Positions 17,143 through 27,151 are shown, numbered from the stretch's first letter. The stretch is 64,000 bases of DNA from Pseudomonas alloputida (GCF_021283545.2 NZ_CP128540.1:3755501-3819500), one strand, 5' to 3'. Made by a program: numbers and translations. Notes: generated from the letters alone by a model not told the origin.

Positions 17143-17430
17143 TGCGGTTTCATGGCAGGCCACTGGGAAATCCGGGCTGAAAGGCTGAGGGTCAAGACGG
17201 TAATGAGGCAGCCCGCCAGCCCTGGGTAATCAGCCTTGCAGCTACACCGGCAGTGCTGTTGGCAGGCATGACCTGCCGCTACACCTGCACGCCATTGACC
17301 CAAATCAAGCCCTCGCGCCGGGTTCGCGCGACGATGGCTGCACGCAAGGAATGACTCAAGTACCGCCAGGTGCACAGTGCGCAAGGTTTACCGCTTGATC
17401 GCTGTGCGCGCCTTGACCAAGGAGCCCCAC
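17143..17430. other. Intergenic region, nothing identified
   Basis: Between LysR and the universal stress gene. I see no hairpin with a T-run, no convincing promoter pair and no short ORF with a ribosome site. Confidence 0.4.
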
Positions 17431-18306
17431 ATGAACCCGCTGAAACACATACTGGTTGCCACCGACCTTTCCCCACATGCTCGCAACGCCGCTGAGCGCG
17501 CGGCCTACCTGAGCGATGCGCAACAGGCCTCGCTGGACCTGCTCTACGTTGCCAACCCGGCACCCTTCGAGCGCCTCAAACAGTTGGTGACGCCTGATGA
17601 CGATCTGTTGAAACGCGTACTGGATAGCGCAGGCGAGAAAACCCACGCACTGGCAGCGCTGCTGTTCCAGCGTTACGGTATCTCCGCTGGCGTGCAGGTC
17701 GCCAGCGGCTCGGTGATCACGGAGATCAACCGGGTGGTGCAGGACAAGCACAGCGACCTGCTGGTGTGTGGGGCCAGGGGCCAGAGCGTAGCGCGGCGCC
17801 TGCTGCTGGGTTCGACCGTGCAGAAACTGCTCAACCGCATGCCCTGCCCTTTGCTGGTGGTCAAGCCGGCCCCTCGTGATGCCTACCGCACCGTGCTGGT
17901 GCCAGTCGATTTTTCGTCCGTTTCACTGCGCACGATCGAATTGGCCAAGGCCATTGCCCCGCAAGCAGAGATCATTCTGCTGCATGCGTACGAAGCCCCG
18001 TTCGAAGCCAGCGTGCGCTTCGCCCATCTCGACCACGATACCCTCACCCACTACCGCAATGTCATCCGCAAGGATGCACAGGTACAGCTCGCGGCGCTGA
18101 GTGAGGCTGCCGGCCTGGCCGATGCACGGCAGATCCTGGTGCACGGTGACCCTGGCTGGCGCATTGCCGAGCAGGAACAGGAGCTGGAGTGCGACCTGAT
18201 CGTTGTCGGCAAGCAGGGGGCAAGCGCGCTGGAGGAACTGCTGGTGGGCAGCGTCACCAAGCATGTACTGAACGAATCGCAGTGTGATGTGCTGGTAACA
18301 CCTTAG
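17431..18306 (+). CDS. Tandem-domain universal stress protein
   Basis: A 291-residue cytoplasmic protein with two UspA domains (about 1-145 and 150-291). Each has the beta-strand/Asp opening (ILVATDLS; VLVPVDFS) and the ATP-binding Gly signature near its end (GARGQ...GSTVQKLL; GKQGA...GSVTKHVL). The ATG at 17431 has GGAG six bases upstream; an earlier in-frame start at 17377 is unsupported. Such proteins act in survival under stress and low oxygen, often as ATP/AMP-binding regulators. It is a single-gene unit with 288 bp of plain intergenic DNA before it. Confidence 0.88.
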   Translation: MNPLKHILVATDLSPHARNAAERAAYLSDAQQASLDLLYVANPAPFERLKQLVTPDDDLLKRVLDSAGEKTHALAALLFQRYGISAGVQVASGSVITEINRVVQDKHSDLLVCGARGQSVARRLLLGSTVQKLLNRMPCPLLVVKPAPRDAYRTVLVPVDFSSVSLRTIELAKAIAPQAEIILLHAYEAPFEASVRFAHLDHDTLTHYRNVIRKDAQVQLAALSEAAGLADARQILVHGDPGWRIAEQEQELECDLIVVGKQGASALEELLVGSVTKHVLNESQCDVLVTP

Positions 18307-18598
18307 GCTGCATGAACGTTCTGCACTGCCGCCTGCTGCGCCTATCCGGGTCATGCCACCGTGGCTGGCCTTGCCTGCTGACGTGCGGGCTTGGGAAGAG
18401 CCCCTCCAGCCCACTGCATTCGCGAGTGGGGCGTCATTGCTGAGAGCAGCGGCTCTACACAAGGCGTTTCATCGATTGCGCTGATGATTACTATCGAGCG
18501 GCCTGCCTGTCGGTTGGGCACGGCCGCCTCTACAATCCCCTGCAAATCCCCCCGCTCCTGCGCCTGCTACAGGCGAGATCCCTCATGGAACCTAACCC
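18307..18598. other. Intergenic region, nothing identified
   Basis: Between the universal stress gene and the MFS exporter. No structured element or short gene stands out; it presumably holds the MFS promoter. Confidence 0.4.
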
Positions 18599-19825
18599 AT
18601 GCCAAGCAACAGCCAGGCCCCTCGCGGCCTTCCCGAACACAGCCAACAAAGCGTGACCCAGCAATGGCTGGCAATCCTCTCGGTGGCCGTGGGCGCTTTC
18701 GCCCTGGTCACCAGTGAATTCCTCCCGGTGGGGGTACTCAACGATGTGGCCAGCGACCTGGGCATCAGTGCAGGCCTTGCCGGCCTGATGGTGACCCTTC
18801 CCGGCATCATGGCTGCGTTAGCCGCCCCGTTGATTTCCGTAGGCGTCGGCGCGCTGGACCGGCGCTACCTGCTGATCGGCCTGACGCTGATCATGATCAT
18901 CGCCAACGCCATCGTGGCCTATGCCGGTGACTTCAACCTGCTGTTGGTCGGCCGTGTGCTACTGGGTATCAGTATTGGCGGCTTCTGGGCGACAGCCATC
19001 GCCCTCAGCGGTCGCCTGGCACCTGACGGAATGGGCGTAGCCAAAGCCAACTCCATCATCATGGCGGGCGTAACCCTGGCGACGGTAGTGGGCGTGCCTG
19101 TCGGCACCTGGCTGAGTGGCCTGATGGGCTGGCGCATGACGTTCCTGGTCACTGCACTGGTAGGCGTACCGGTGCTGCTGGCACAGGTGTTCCTGCTGCC
19201 GCGGCTGATGCCGGAAAAGGCCATCCGCATCCGCGACCTGCCAGCGTTGTTCATCAACCCGCAAGCACGGGTCGGTTTGATCGCCGTGTTGCTGATCGGC
19301 CTGGCGCACTTTGCTGCGTACACCTATGTCGCACCGTTCTTCAAACAGAATGCCGGCTTTGACGGGCCTACGATCGGTTCATTGTTGCTGCTGTATGGCG
19401 TGGCCGGCTTCATGGGCAACATCTTCGCCGGCTTTGCTGCCAACCGCAGCGTGCGGCATACCCTGATGCTGGTCGCGCTCATGATCGCAGTCAGCACCGC
19501 CCTGTTCCCGCACTTCGCCACCGGCATGACGGGTGCCGCCATGCTGATCGCACTATGGGGCTTTGCCTTCGGTGCGTTCCCGGCTTGCGCCAATATCTGG
19601 ATGTTTGTCGTGGCGCCCAAAGATGTCGAACGTGGCATGCCGCTGTTCGTGGCCATGTTCCAGGTGATCATTGCCGTGGGCTCGTTCTTCGGCGGGCAAG
19701 TCGTGGACCATATGGGCACGGCGGTACTGCTGAGCCTGGCCACGGCGCTGGTGGGCTGTGGCTTTGTCACCGTGCTGGTGCTGGGGCGCAACGTCAGCAA
19801 CGATCTGGCGGCGCAGCCAGGCTGA
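18599..19825 (+). CDS. MFS efflux transporter, DHA1/AraJ-NepI-like
   Basis: A 408-residue carrier with 12 predicted helices. The opening LVTSEFLPVGVLNDVASDLG and motif A-like region after helix 2 (APLISVGVGALDRR) are typical of the drug:H+ antiporter 1 branch that includes sugar and purine-nucleoside exporters (AraJ, SotB, NepI). It should export a small polar molecule; which one cannot be told. The ATG at 18599 has only a weak purine site upstream. It is monocistronic, with a REP element after the stop. Confidence 0.85.
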   Translation: MPSNSQAPRGLPEHSQQSVTQQWLAILSVAVGAFALVTSEFLPVGVLNDVASDLGISAGLAGLMVTLPGIMAALAAPLISVGVGALDRRYLLIGLTLIMIIANAIVAYAGDFNLLLVGRVLLGISIGGFWATAIALSGRLAPDGMGVAKANSIIMAGVTLATVVGVPVGTWLSGLMGWRMTFLVTALVGVPVLLAQVFLLPRLMPEKAIRIRDLPALFINPQARVGLIAVLLIGLAHFAAYTYVAPFFKQNAGFDGPTIGSLLLLYGVAGFMGNIFAGFAANRSVRHTLMLVALMIAVSTALFPHFATGMTGAAMLIALWGFAFGAFPACANIWMFVVAPKDVERGMPLFVAMFQVIIAVGSFFGGQVVDHMGTAVLLSLATALVGCGFVTVLVLGRNVSNDLAAQPG

Positions 19826-19878
19826 GCAGCCGCCCAGGACGGCTGCACAAAGCTTGAAGCCGTGAAGCCGAGGCGCCT

Positions 19879-19905
19879 GCTTCGCGGGCAAGCCCGCTCC
19901 TACAG
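19879..19905. repeat. REP element
   Basis: GCTTCGCGGGCAAGCCCGCT followed by CCTACAG, the standard P. putida REP form, sits between the convergent MFS and SLOG-fold genes. Confidence 0.8.
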
Positions 19906-19931
19906 GTACCGTACGGCTCCAGGCGCTTGCA

Positions 19932-20309
19932 TTAGCTGCAATCGTCCCGCTCGGGCTGGCGTGGTTGCCTGGCGTACACCACCTGAAGTTCGGCGCCACG
20001 GGCCCTGGCCAGCAGCTCCTCGGTGTCATCGCCACCGGGCAAGGCAAGCAACAGGTCAGGGCGGCTGTCATTGAGCATGAACAGGTTGCGCAAGCGTTCG
20101 GCCTGCTTGCCGTGCAGCTGCCAGTTTGGCGGGTAACGCACCAGATCGGCGCCATGCTCGCGCGCCCAGCTTTCGATTTCCCCACCAAGAAACTGGCTGC
20201 CACCGTGGATCAACACCCGGATCGGCCGCTGGCGCTGGACGTCGTCCAGGGCCTGGCGGCAGCGCCGGGTGTCGGCGTAGTTGCGCCCTGCACATATCAG
20301 TACTCGCAT
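19932..20309 (-). CDS. SLOG-fold (YpsA-related, DUF2493-like) protein
   Basis: A 125-residue soluble protein. The opening VLICAGRNYAD and the later IHGGSQFLGGE form the Rossmann-like nucleotide-binding pattern of the DUF2493/SLOG group, predicted to bind nucleotide-derived ligands. The usual GGARGAD is here GGSQFLG, a variation. GGAG lies eight bases before the ATG at 20309. It starts 21 bases after the mgtA stop on the same strand, so it is probably co-transcribed with the Mg2+ transporter. Confidence 0.72.
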   Translation of the reverse strand: MRVLICAGRNYADTRRCRQALDDVQRQRPIRVLIHGGSQFLGGEIESWAREHGADLVRYPPNWQLHGKQAERLRNLFMLNDSRPDLLLALPGGDDTEELLARARGAELQVVYARQPRQPERDDCS

Positions 20310-20330
20310 GGTCTGCTCTCCTTGCATCGC

Positions 20331-23045
20331 TCAGAACCACTGGCCGAAACGGCGGATATAGAGGGTCTTCATGGCCTGGGCGACCACGCAGTAGCCCAGC
20401 AGGGTGGCGACCAGCCAAGGGAAGTACTCCCACGGCAGCGGCACCAGGCCAACCATCGCGCCCACCGGGGAGAACGGGATGTAGATACCCAATGCCATGA
20501 CCAGCCCCGTTGCCAATACCACCGGCAATGCAGCGGTGCTCTGGAAGAACGGTACCTTGCGAGTGCGCAGCATGTGCACTACCAGCGTCTGTGACAGCAA
20601 GCCCTCGATGAACCAGCCAGACTGGAACAGCGCCTGCATTTCTACGCTGTTGGCGGCGAACACGTACCACATCAGGGCGAAGGTGGTGATGTCGAAGATC
20701 GACGACGTAGGGCCTATCCACAGCATGAAGCGACCGATGTTACGGGCATCCCATTTGCGTGGTTTGCTGAGGAACTCCTTGTCCATGCGGTCCCACGGCA
20801 GCGACAGCTGGGAAAAGTCATACATCAGGTTCTGCAGCAACAAGTGGATCGCCAGCATCGGCAGGAACGGAATGAACGCACTGGCCACCAGGACCGAGAA
20901 CACGTTGCCGAAGTTGGAACTGGCAGTCATGCACAGGTACTTCATGATGTTGCCGAAAGTTTCGCGGCCTTTGAGCACGCTCTCCTCGAGCACCATCAGG
21001 CTCTTTTCCAGCAAAATGATGTCGGCCGATTCCTTGGCGATGTCGGTGCCGCTGTCCACCGAGATACCGACGTCAGCATCGCGCAGGGCTGCGGCGTCGT
21101 TGATGCCGTCGCCAAGGAAGCCCACAGTGTGACCATTGGCCTGCAGGGCCTTGAGCACCCGTGATTTCTGCAACGGGGTGAGCTTGGCGAAGACGGTGCG
21201 CTCCTCCACCTGAAGCTTCAGGGTGGTGTCGTCCATGCCCTCGATGTCCTGGCCGAGCAAGGGCTGGCCCGGCGCCAGGCCCACTTCACGGCAGACCTTG
21301 GACGTGACCACCGGGTTGTCGCCGGTCAGTACCTTGACCTGCACGCCCATGTCGCGCAAGGCGGCAATGGCCGGGCCGGCCGTTTCCTTGGGCGGGTCGA
21401 GGAAGGTCAGCAAGCCCTGGATGACCAGATCGCGCTCATCTTCGGTGTGATACTGCGCCTTGCCTTCGTCCGCCGGGATCTGCCGGGTGGCAACCACCAG
21501 CACGCGGAAGCCGTCCTGGTTGAAGGCATCGACCCTGGCCATCAGCTGCTGGCGACGGCACGGATCAAGGGCAACGACCTTGTCGCCTTCCTGCACATGG
21601 GTGGCGATGGCGAGCATCTCCTCGACCGCCCCTTTGCTTACCAGCAGGTGATCGCCCAAGGCATTCTTCACCACCACTGACAGGCGGCGGCGGATGAAGT
21701 CGAACGGCAGTTCGTCGACCTTTGCGTAGGCGTAAGGCGCCTGGAACTGGTGGTCCTGGCCGGCGAAATGCAGCACGGCCTGGTCCATCAGGTTGCGGAT
21801 GCCGCTTTGGTGATGGCTGTTGAGCCAGGCCAGCTCGAGGATGTGCTTGTCGGTTTGACCGTCGAAGCCCACATGGTGCTCGAGGATGATCCGATCCTGG
21901 GTGAGCGTACCGGTCTTGTCGGTGCACAGCACGTCCATGGAGCCCAGGTTCTGGATGGCATTCAGGCGTTTGACCACCACCTTGCGCCGAGCCATGGCCA
22001 CGGCGCCCTTGGCCAGGTTGGCGCTGACGATCATCGGCAGCATTTCCGGGGTCAGGCCCACTGCCACGGCAAGCGCGAAGAGGAAGGCATCAGCCCAGTC
22101 GCCTTTCACCACACCGTTGATCATGAACACCACCGGCACCATCACCAGCATGAAGCGGATCAGCAGGCTGCTGACGCTGTTCACGCCGCGGTCAAAAGCG
22201 GTCTGGCTGCGCGAACCGGCAATGGCCTTGGCCAGCGAGCCAAAATAGGTGCGTCGGCCGGTGGCGACCACCACGGCGCGGGCGCGGCCACTGACCACAT
22301 TGGTCCCCATGAAGCAGATGTTCGGCAACTCGAGCAGGTTGTCCTGATGTGCGCCATGCTCGGCGGCGGACTTCTGCGCGACATTACCCAAGGTGTCGTA
22401 CTTTTCGACCGGCAACGCTTCGCCGGTGAGCACGGCCTGGCTGATAAACAGGTCGCGCGCTTCGAGCAGACGGATATCGGCGGGAATCATGTCACCTGCA
22501 GAAAGCTGCACGATGTCGCCGGCCACCAGTTCGTCCATGGGCACTTCGCGCAGGCGCGGGGCTTGCCCGATCTGCTCGCGGCGCAACACCGTGGCCGTAG
22601 TGCGCACCATTGCTTTGAGCGCGTCGGCAGCCTTGTTCGAGCGGTACTCCTGCCAGAATCGCAGCAGGCTGCTGAGGCTGACCATGGTCATGATGATGAT
22701 GACCTTGGTCAGGTCGGCGTCGTCTGCTTCGCCTGCGCTGACCGGCAGCCAGTAGTCGGTGACGAAGCTGATCCCGGCCAGGGTCAGCAGTACATAGATG
22801 AACGGGTTGTTCAGGGCCTTGAGCAGTTGCACCAGGGCGTGGGGTTGCGGGTCGTGGGCAACCTGGTTGGCCCCATCGCGCACCAGGCGCTTGGCGGCTT
22901 CGTGCTCGGTCAAGCCCTGTTCGCTGGCATCGAGGTTGGCGAGGGTGACCGCCAGGCCATTGCGCGCTTCACGGGCGGCGCGGGTGGACAGGCGGGTCTC
23001 GCGTTCGGCCTTGGCCGATGAGGTGTTACGGTATTTGACAGTCAT
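20331..23045 (-). CDS. mgtA: Mg2+-importing P-type ATPase (MgtA/MgtB family)
   Basis: A 904-residue P3B-type ATPase in the inner membrane, importing Mg2+ under magnesium limitation. Seen: cation ATPase N-terminus, TGEALPVEK of the actuator domain (about residue 207), catalytic CTDKTGTLTQD with the phosphorylated Asp about 376, KGAVEEML in the nucleotide domain, TGDNPVVT and GDGINDAAALRDADVG near 640, then four C-terminal helices. The length fits MgtA. The ATG at 23045 has GGAG nine bases upstream. A leader of several hundred bases with stem-loops and a short ORF precedes it, as in other mgtA genes; the SLOG-fold gene follows. Confidence 0.95.
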   Translation of the reverse strand: MTVKYRNTSSAKAERETRLSTRAAREARNGLAVTLANLDASEQGLTEHEAAKRLVRDGANQVAHDPQPHALVQLLKALNNPFIYVLLTLAGISFVTDYWLPVSAGEADDADLTKVIIIMTMVSLSSLLRFWQEYRSNKAADALKAMVRTTATVLRREQIGQAPRLREVPMDELVAGDIVQLSAGDMIPADIRLLEARDLFISQAVLTGEALPVEKYDTLGNVAQKSAAEHGAHQDNLLELPNICFMGTNVVSGRARAVVVATGRRTYFGSLAKAIAGSRSQTAFDRGVNSVSSLLIRFMLVMVPVVFMINGVVKGDWADAFLFALAVAVGLTPEMLPMIVSANLAKGAVAMARRKVVVKRLNAIQNLGSMDVLCTDKTGTLTQDRIILEHHVGFDGQTDKHILELAWLNSHHQSGIRNLMDQAVLHFAGQDHQFQAPYAYAKVDELPFDFIRRRLSVVVKNALGDHLLVSKGAVEEMLAIATHVQEGDKVVALDPCRRQQLMARVDAFNQDGFRVLVVATRQIPADEGKAQYHTEDERDLVIQGLLTFLDPPKETAGPAIAALRDMGVQVKVLTGDNPVVTSKVCREVGLAPGQPLLGQDIEGMDDTTLKLQVEERTVFAKLTPLQKSRVLKALQANGHTVGFLGDGINDAAALRDADVGISVDSGTDIAKESADIILLEKSLMVLEESVLKGRETFGNIMKYLCMTASSNFGNVFSVLVASAFIPFLPMLAIHLLLQNLMYDFSQLSLPWDRMDKEFLSKPRKWDARNIGRFMLWIGPTSSIFDITTFALMWYVFAANSVEMQALFQSGWFIEGLLSQTLVVHMLRTRKVPFFQSTAALPVVLATGLVMALGIYIPFSPVGAMVGLVPLPWEYFPWLVATLLGYCVVAQAMKTLYIRRFGQWF

Positions 23046-23311
23046 GTTGCTGTGCTCCTGCCGCTGCGGCGGCACGACACACAGACGTTTCACTCAGGCG
23101 GTGAACGAAGGCATGTCGGGTCGCTGAATAATGCTGGTTCTTTCCGACAGTTGTCTGTCCGCTGCCGAGAGTCGGAAGTTGTGTCGGCAGCGAACTTTCT
23201 ACTCGCGCAATCCATGGTTTGATTCCTTTTCATAAACACAGGGAAATAGTTATCCCGCGAACTTTTAACATGAAAAGTTCGAGTACAAAGATACCGTTCA
23301 ATATCTTTTAT
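23046..23311 (-). promoter_or_regulatory. Folded mgtA leader, 3' part
   Basis: Between the short ORF stop and the mgtA start, three stems are visible: AAAGATA/TATCTTT (23287-23308), a 9-bp perfect stem CGAACTTTT/AAAAGTTCG (23258-23281) and GACAG-TTGT-CTGTC (23146-23159). None has a T-run of terminator type. The stretch is AT-richer than its surroundings and has no other gene. It may regulate mgtA translation or elongation. Confidence 0.5.
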
Positions 23312-23485
23312 TCAGTGAGAAGTGCGGGGGCTCAAGCGTGCATGAAGACGCGCCAGCACCCCGCAACTACTTGGGGGGTGCTGGTGGTGGTCAAGGTAGC
23401 CGTGCAGACGCCGCGGCCAGGCGCGGGCCTGCCGCGGCGCAAGGCACGCAGGCTGGCGATGTGAAACGAATGAAGTGAGGTTCAT
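23312..23485 (-). CDS. Putative mgtA leader peptide, 57 codons
   Basis: A short ORF starting MNLTSFVSHRQPAC, with a strong ribosome site (GGAGG seven bases before the ATG), ending 266 bases before mgtA. It is rich in Arg, His and Pro. A CAC-CCC-CCA (His-Pro-Pro) run forms one arm of a 10-bp stem-loop (23353-23384), and a second stem lies at 23410-23438. Proline-rich short leaders that sense Mg2+ or proline shortage are known before mgtA in enterobacteria; this ORF has no sequence likeness to MgtL that I can see, so the leader role is inferred from position and structure. Confidence 0.5.
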   Translation of the reverse strand: MNLTSFVSHRQPACLAPRQARAWPRRLHGYLDHHQHPPSSCGVLARLHARLSPRTSH

Positions 23486-23666
23486 GAGCTTGCCTCCAAC
23501 CGGCCAACACCGGCGGCGGCAAGTCACGGCGGAGCATCAGGCTCTGGCGCGGCTTGCCCGACCAGGGTGTCGGGACCGGTGTTCCGGTTCAAGTGCCTGA
23601 CCAGGCCATTCGGCAGAGGTCAGGCAGCGACGAGATACTGTGTCCATTGAATTCTTCAGTGAAGGG
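23486..23666 (-). promoter_or_regulatory. mgtA leader, 5' structured part
   Basis: Downstream of the chemoreceptor terminator on the minus strand lies a chain of hairpins: GCCTGACC/GGTCAGGC (23595-23625, 8 bp), ACCGG/CCGGT (23575-23588), CCCGAC/GTCGGG (23557-23574) and GGCAAG/CTTGCC (23518-23558). The density of stems indicates a folded 5' untranslated RNA. The promoter is likely just beyond 23625 but is not clear by eye. Confidence 0.45.
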
Positions 23667-23689
23667 AAAAAAGGCCCCGCGCTCGGGGC
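23667..23689 (-). terminator. Rho-independent terminator
   Basis: GCCCCG-AGCG-CGGGGC followed by six T on the minus strand. It lies about 100 bases after the chemoreceptor stop and upstream of the mgtA leader, separating the two units. Confidence 0.85.
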
Positions 23690-23786
23690 GGTCGAACTTT
23701 ATTCAAGCGTAGTATCGAAGTCAACCCGCAAGGGGAACTTTAAATAAGTTTAACCTTATCTTAATGTTCCACGCAGGCGCAGCGCC

Positions 23787-25412
23787 TCAAACCTTGAACC
23801 GCCCCACCAACGCCGTCATCTCCCCCACCAGCCCCGACAACGCCTTGCTCGCCTCGCTGGTCTGCTGCGCACCCGCAGCGGAATGGTTGGACAGTTCGCG
23901 GATGTTCAGCAAGTTGCGGTCTACTTCCCGCGCCACCTGAGCCTGCTCTTCGGCCGCACTGGCAATGACCAGATTGCGCTCGTTGATTTCGCCGATCGCA
24001 CTGTAGATGCCCTCCAGCACTTGCCCCGAGGCCAGGGTCACGTCCAGTGTCGACTGGGCGCGGTTGGTGCTGGCCTGCATGGAAGCCACCGCAGCTTCGG
24101 TCCCCGCCTGCACGCTGCCGATCATCTGCTCGATTTCCTGGGTCGACTGTTGCGTGCGGTAGGCCAGTGTGCGCACCTCATCCGCCACCACCGCAAAGCC
24201 GCGCCCGGCCTCACCGGCACGGGCCGCCTCGATGGCAGCATTGAGCGCCAGCAGGTTGGTTTGCTCGGACACCGAGCGGATCACTTCCAGCACCTTGCCG
24301 ATGTCCCGCACCTGCCCCACCAACTGCTGCAGGTGCGCACTGCTGGTCTGGATTTCGCGGGTCATGGCTTCGGTGCCGTCGATGTTTTCGCTGACTTGCC
24401 GGCGGCTTTGCGCGGCCAGCTGGTTGGATTCACTGGTGGTTTGCGAGGTGGTGATCGCGTTGCGCGCAACTTCCTCCACTGCCGTGGTCATTTCGGTCAC
24501 GGCAGTGGCGGCCTGCTCCAGCTCCTGCCCCTGCTGACGCAGGTTGTTGGCGCTTTCCTCGGTGACGGCGTTCAACGCCGTGGCGGCGGCGTCCAGCTGC
24601 CGGGCACAGTTGTTGATCTGCCCCAGAGTGTCGCGCTGGCTCTGCTGCATGCGCTGGAGCTCATGGAACAGTTGGCCGATTTCGTTGTTACCCTGCCCTT
24701 GCACCGGCACACTCAGGTCGCCACTGGCAATGCGCCGGAAATGCCCACCGGCTTCACGCAGCGGGTGCAACACACGCTGGGCAATGAAGGCCCAGCACAG
24801 CACCGCCAGCACCACGGTCACGCCCAGCAGGCACAGGCTCAGCAATTGTGCCCGGGCCAGACGCCGGTCGGACTCGAGCATGATTTGCTGGCCACGTTCG
24901 CTCAGTGTGGTCACCAGTTGCTGGCGCAGGGTTTGCAACCGCCCCATGGCATTACCGGCATCGCTGTTGACCTTGAAATACTGCTCCAGCGAACGCTGGC
25001 GGGTCGCTTCACGCTGCCCAGCCACCGCCTTGGCGTATTCGGCAAAGGTAGCCTGCAGCTCGGTTGCCAACCCGCGAAGGGCGGGTTCGCGGGCGTTTTC
25101 GACAAATTCGTCGACCAGCGCCTGGCTCTTGTTGTTCAGCTCCACCGACAGCGCCATGCGTTTGCCTGCACTCTCGTCATGGCCACCCAACTGCTCGATA
25201 AAACCCGAAGACACGTTGGCGCTGGAACGAATCGCCATCAGCAACGCATTGTTCAAACGGTCCGACTGGTGCGCAGTCTGGTCCAGTTCAGTGATCTGCT
25301 GGTCGCTACCCAAGGCAGCCCACCAGGCACTGGCGGTCGAAAACAGCAGGGTCAGGCTGAACAGCGACAACACCCAGAACATTCCGGTGCGAATTTTCAG
25401 GTTTGCAAGCAT
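23787..25412 (-). CDS. Methyl-accepting chemotaxis protein
   Basis: A 541-residue inner-membrane chemoreceptor: helix 1 (about 10-30), a periplasmic domain of about 155 residues that looks like a four-helix bundle, helix 2 (about 190-212), HAMP, then the cytoplasmic coiled-coil with the conserved tip [19 protein letters not shown] and [12 protein letters not shown]. Methylation-type Gln/Glu pairs flank the tip. The tail GRFKV has no CheR-binding pentapeptide. The ATG at 25412 has GGAG ten bases upstream. The ligand is unknown; the single four-helix bundle suits organic acids or amino acids, which is only an inference. Confidence 0.9.
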   Translation of the reverse strand: MLANLKIRTGMFWVLSLFSLTLLFSTASAWWAALGSDQQITELDQTAHQSDRLNNALLMAIRSSANVSSGFIEQLGGHDESAGKRMALSVELNNKSQALVDEFVENAREPALRGLATELQATFAEYAKAVAGQREATRQRSLEQYFKVNSDAGNAMGRLQTLRQQLVTTLSERGQQIMLESDRRLARAQLLSLCLLGVTVVLAVLCWAFIAQRVLHPLREAGGHFRRIASGDLSVPVQGQGNNEIGQLFHELQRMQQSQRDTLGQINNCARQLDAAATALNAVTEESANNLRQQGQELEQAATAVTEMTTAVEEVARNAITTSQTTSESNQLAAQSRRQVSENIDGTEAMTREIQTSSAHLQQLVGQVRDIGKVLEVIRSVSEQTNLLALNAAIEAARAGEAGRGFAVVADEVRTLAYRTQQSTQEIEQMIGSVQAGTEAAVASMQASTNRAQSTLDVTLASGQVLEGIYSAIGEINERNLVIASAAEEQAQVAREVDRNLLNIRELSNHSAAGAQQTSEASKALSGLVGEMTALVGRFKV

Positions 25413-25612
25413 GCGGGCAGTACTCCTTGTTGGCACCACTTCTGATCGATGATTCGAGGGTGGGTGTGCTGCTATCGGAGGTACTGGCGCAGGCTTGAGG
25501 CGCCGCGATGCGGTTATGTGCGGTAACCGAACGGAATGCGTTGAGACCCAGAGGCCTCGAAACCCTTTAGGGCATAACCCTTTTGCATAAATCCTGAGGC
25601 CAGCGCGATCAC

Positions 25613-25653
25613 TGTGGGAGCGGGCTTGCCCGCGAACACGGGCGAAGCCCGTG
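25613..25653. repeat. REP element with adjoining hairpin
   Basis: GCGGGCTTGCCCGC (25620-25633) is followed at once by CACGGGC-GAA-GCCCGTG (25637-25653). It lies just past the MocR stop on the minus strand and may terminate that transcript. Confidence 0.7.
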
Positions 25654-25660
25654 CCATCCG

Positions 25661-27151
25661 CTACCGCGCCTTGCCAATCGCTTTAGCTGCGTCTGCCAGG
25701 CGTTGGGTCGCCTGCCGGATCTCATCGGCATCCAGCGAAGCAAACCCTAGGCGCAAGGCGTTCTCGGCATGGCCAAACGGTGAAAACTGTCGCCCACTGC
25801 GCACCACCAGGTCCCGTTCCAGCGCTTTGTCGACCAACTGATCCACGTTGATCTCATCGGCAAACCTCACCCACAGCGCCAGGCCACCTTCTGGCGCCTG
25901 CACGCTGATCTGTTCGCCGAACGCATCGCGCAAGCACCCCAACAAAGTCTCGCGCCGGCGCCGGTACTCGCGGTTGACCCGGCGCAAGTGCTTCTTCAGT
26001 TCCCCATCATTGATCAGGTCGGCCAACATCTGCTGCATGACTGCATCGCCCTGCCCCAGGGTCAGCATCGCCCTGCGTTCCAGCACGGTTGTCACTTCCA
26101 CCGGTGCCACGATATAGCTGCAACGAAACGTGCTGCCCAAAGGCTTGGACAGTGAGCCAATGTAAATCACGTGCCGCTGCTGGCGGTCGCTGGCCAAAGG
26201 CAGATAGGGCCGCCCGGCAAAGTGGTATTCGTAGTCGTAATCCTCTTCGACCACGCAAAAGGCATGCTGGCGCGCCAGCTCCAGCAGCTGTTGCCTGCGC
26301 CCGGCTGGCAGGCTGACCGTGGTCGGGAACTGGTGATGGGGCGTTATGTACATCATCCGCACCTTGTGCTGCCGGCACAGGGCATCGAGCTGGTCGACCC
26401 GGCAACCCTCATGGTCCAGCTCCACGGTCACCAGGCGGGCACCCAGCTGACGGAAGATCTCCCAGGCAGGGGGGTAACTCAGGCGCTCGACCAGCACAAC
26501 GTCACCCGGCTTGAGCAACACACTGGCCACCAGGGACAGCGACATCTGCACCCCCTGGGTCAGGCAGATATGCTCGGCGCCAACGTTCAGGCTGCGGTTG
26601 TGCCGCAGCATGTCGGCCAGGGCGCTGCGCAGATTGCGGCTGCTGCACTCGCTGCCGTGGCGAACGCTGTTGCTGGTGAAGCTGCTGCGCAAGGCATTGC
26701 GGTAATAGCGATGCAGTACAGCCTGTGGCAGCAGGCGATGGTCACAGGCGCCGTTGTCGAAGAACAAGGCCCCCGGCCGCCCTTGCTGCGCTACAGCCTG
26801 TTCGTTCGCCTTGAAGTAGGCAACGGCAGGTTCCTCTGGCAGCGCCAGGGCAAAAGGCCGCACGGCACCGGAAGCGGCCGCTGTGCCAGGCGCCAGCTGC
26901 TGGCTGACGAAGGTGCCCCGGCGTTGCACGCTTTGCAGCCAGCCCTTGGTTTCGGCTTCCTCATAAGCAAGGATCACGGTCTTGCGATTGACGTTCAGCA
27001 ATTGCGCCATCTCCCGCGTGCCCGGCAACGGCGTGCCAGGGCGCAGGCGACCCTCGCTGATTGCGGCCACCAGCCCTTCGACGATCTGCCGGTACGAAGC
27101 CTGTGCCCCATCGAGCCTGAGCAGTGGCTGCCATTTACGAAGCTGGACCAT
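25661..27151 (-). CDS. MocR/GntR-type PLP-dependent transcriptional regulator
   Basis: A 496-residue fusion of a GntR winged helix-turn-helix (about 15-80; [19 protein letters not shown]) with a class I aminotransferase-like domain. The PLP-binding Lys is in [13 protein letters not shown], and the cofactor Asp/Tyr region is [10 protein letters not shown]. MocR proteins sense PLP-linked or amino-group metabolites and often control a divergent gene. Here the divergent gene is the ferredoxin-reductase/M24 fusion 78 bases away, which is the likely target. The ATG at 27151 is chosen because longer starts would run into that promoter. Effector unknown. Confidence 0.86.
   Translation of the reverse strand: MVQLRKWQPLLRLDGAQASYRQIVEGLVAAISEGRLRPGTPLPGTREMAQLLNVNRKTVILAYEEAETKGWLQSVQRRGTFVSQQLAPGTAAASGAVRPFALALPEEPAVAYFKANEQAVAQQGRPGALFFDNGACDHRLLPQAVLHRYYRNALRSSFTSNSVRHGSECSSRNLRSALADMLRHNRSLNVGAEHICLTQGVQMSLSLVASVLLKPGDVVLVERLSYPPAWEIFRQLGARLVTVELDHEGCRVDQLDALCRQHKVRMMYITPHHQFPTTVSLPAGRRQQLLELARQHAFCVVEEDYDYEYHFAGRPYLPLASDRQQRHVIYIGSLSKPLGSTFRCSYIVAPVEVTTVLERRAMLTLGQGDAVMQQMLADLINDGELKKHLRRVNREYRRRRETLLGCLRDAFGEQISVQAPEGGLALWVRFADEINVDQLVDKALERDLVVRSGRQFSPFGHAENALRLGFASLDADEIRQATQRLADAAKAIGKAR

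Noticed and set aside
23742..23766. AT-rich stretch after the chemoreceptor as a PhoP box for mgtA
   Set aside because: The half sites do not keep the (T/G)GTTTA pattern in both repeats, and the stretch lies upstream of a strong terminator oriented against it.
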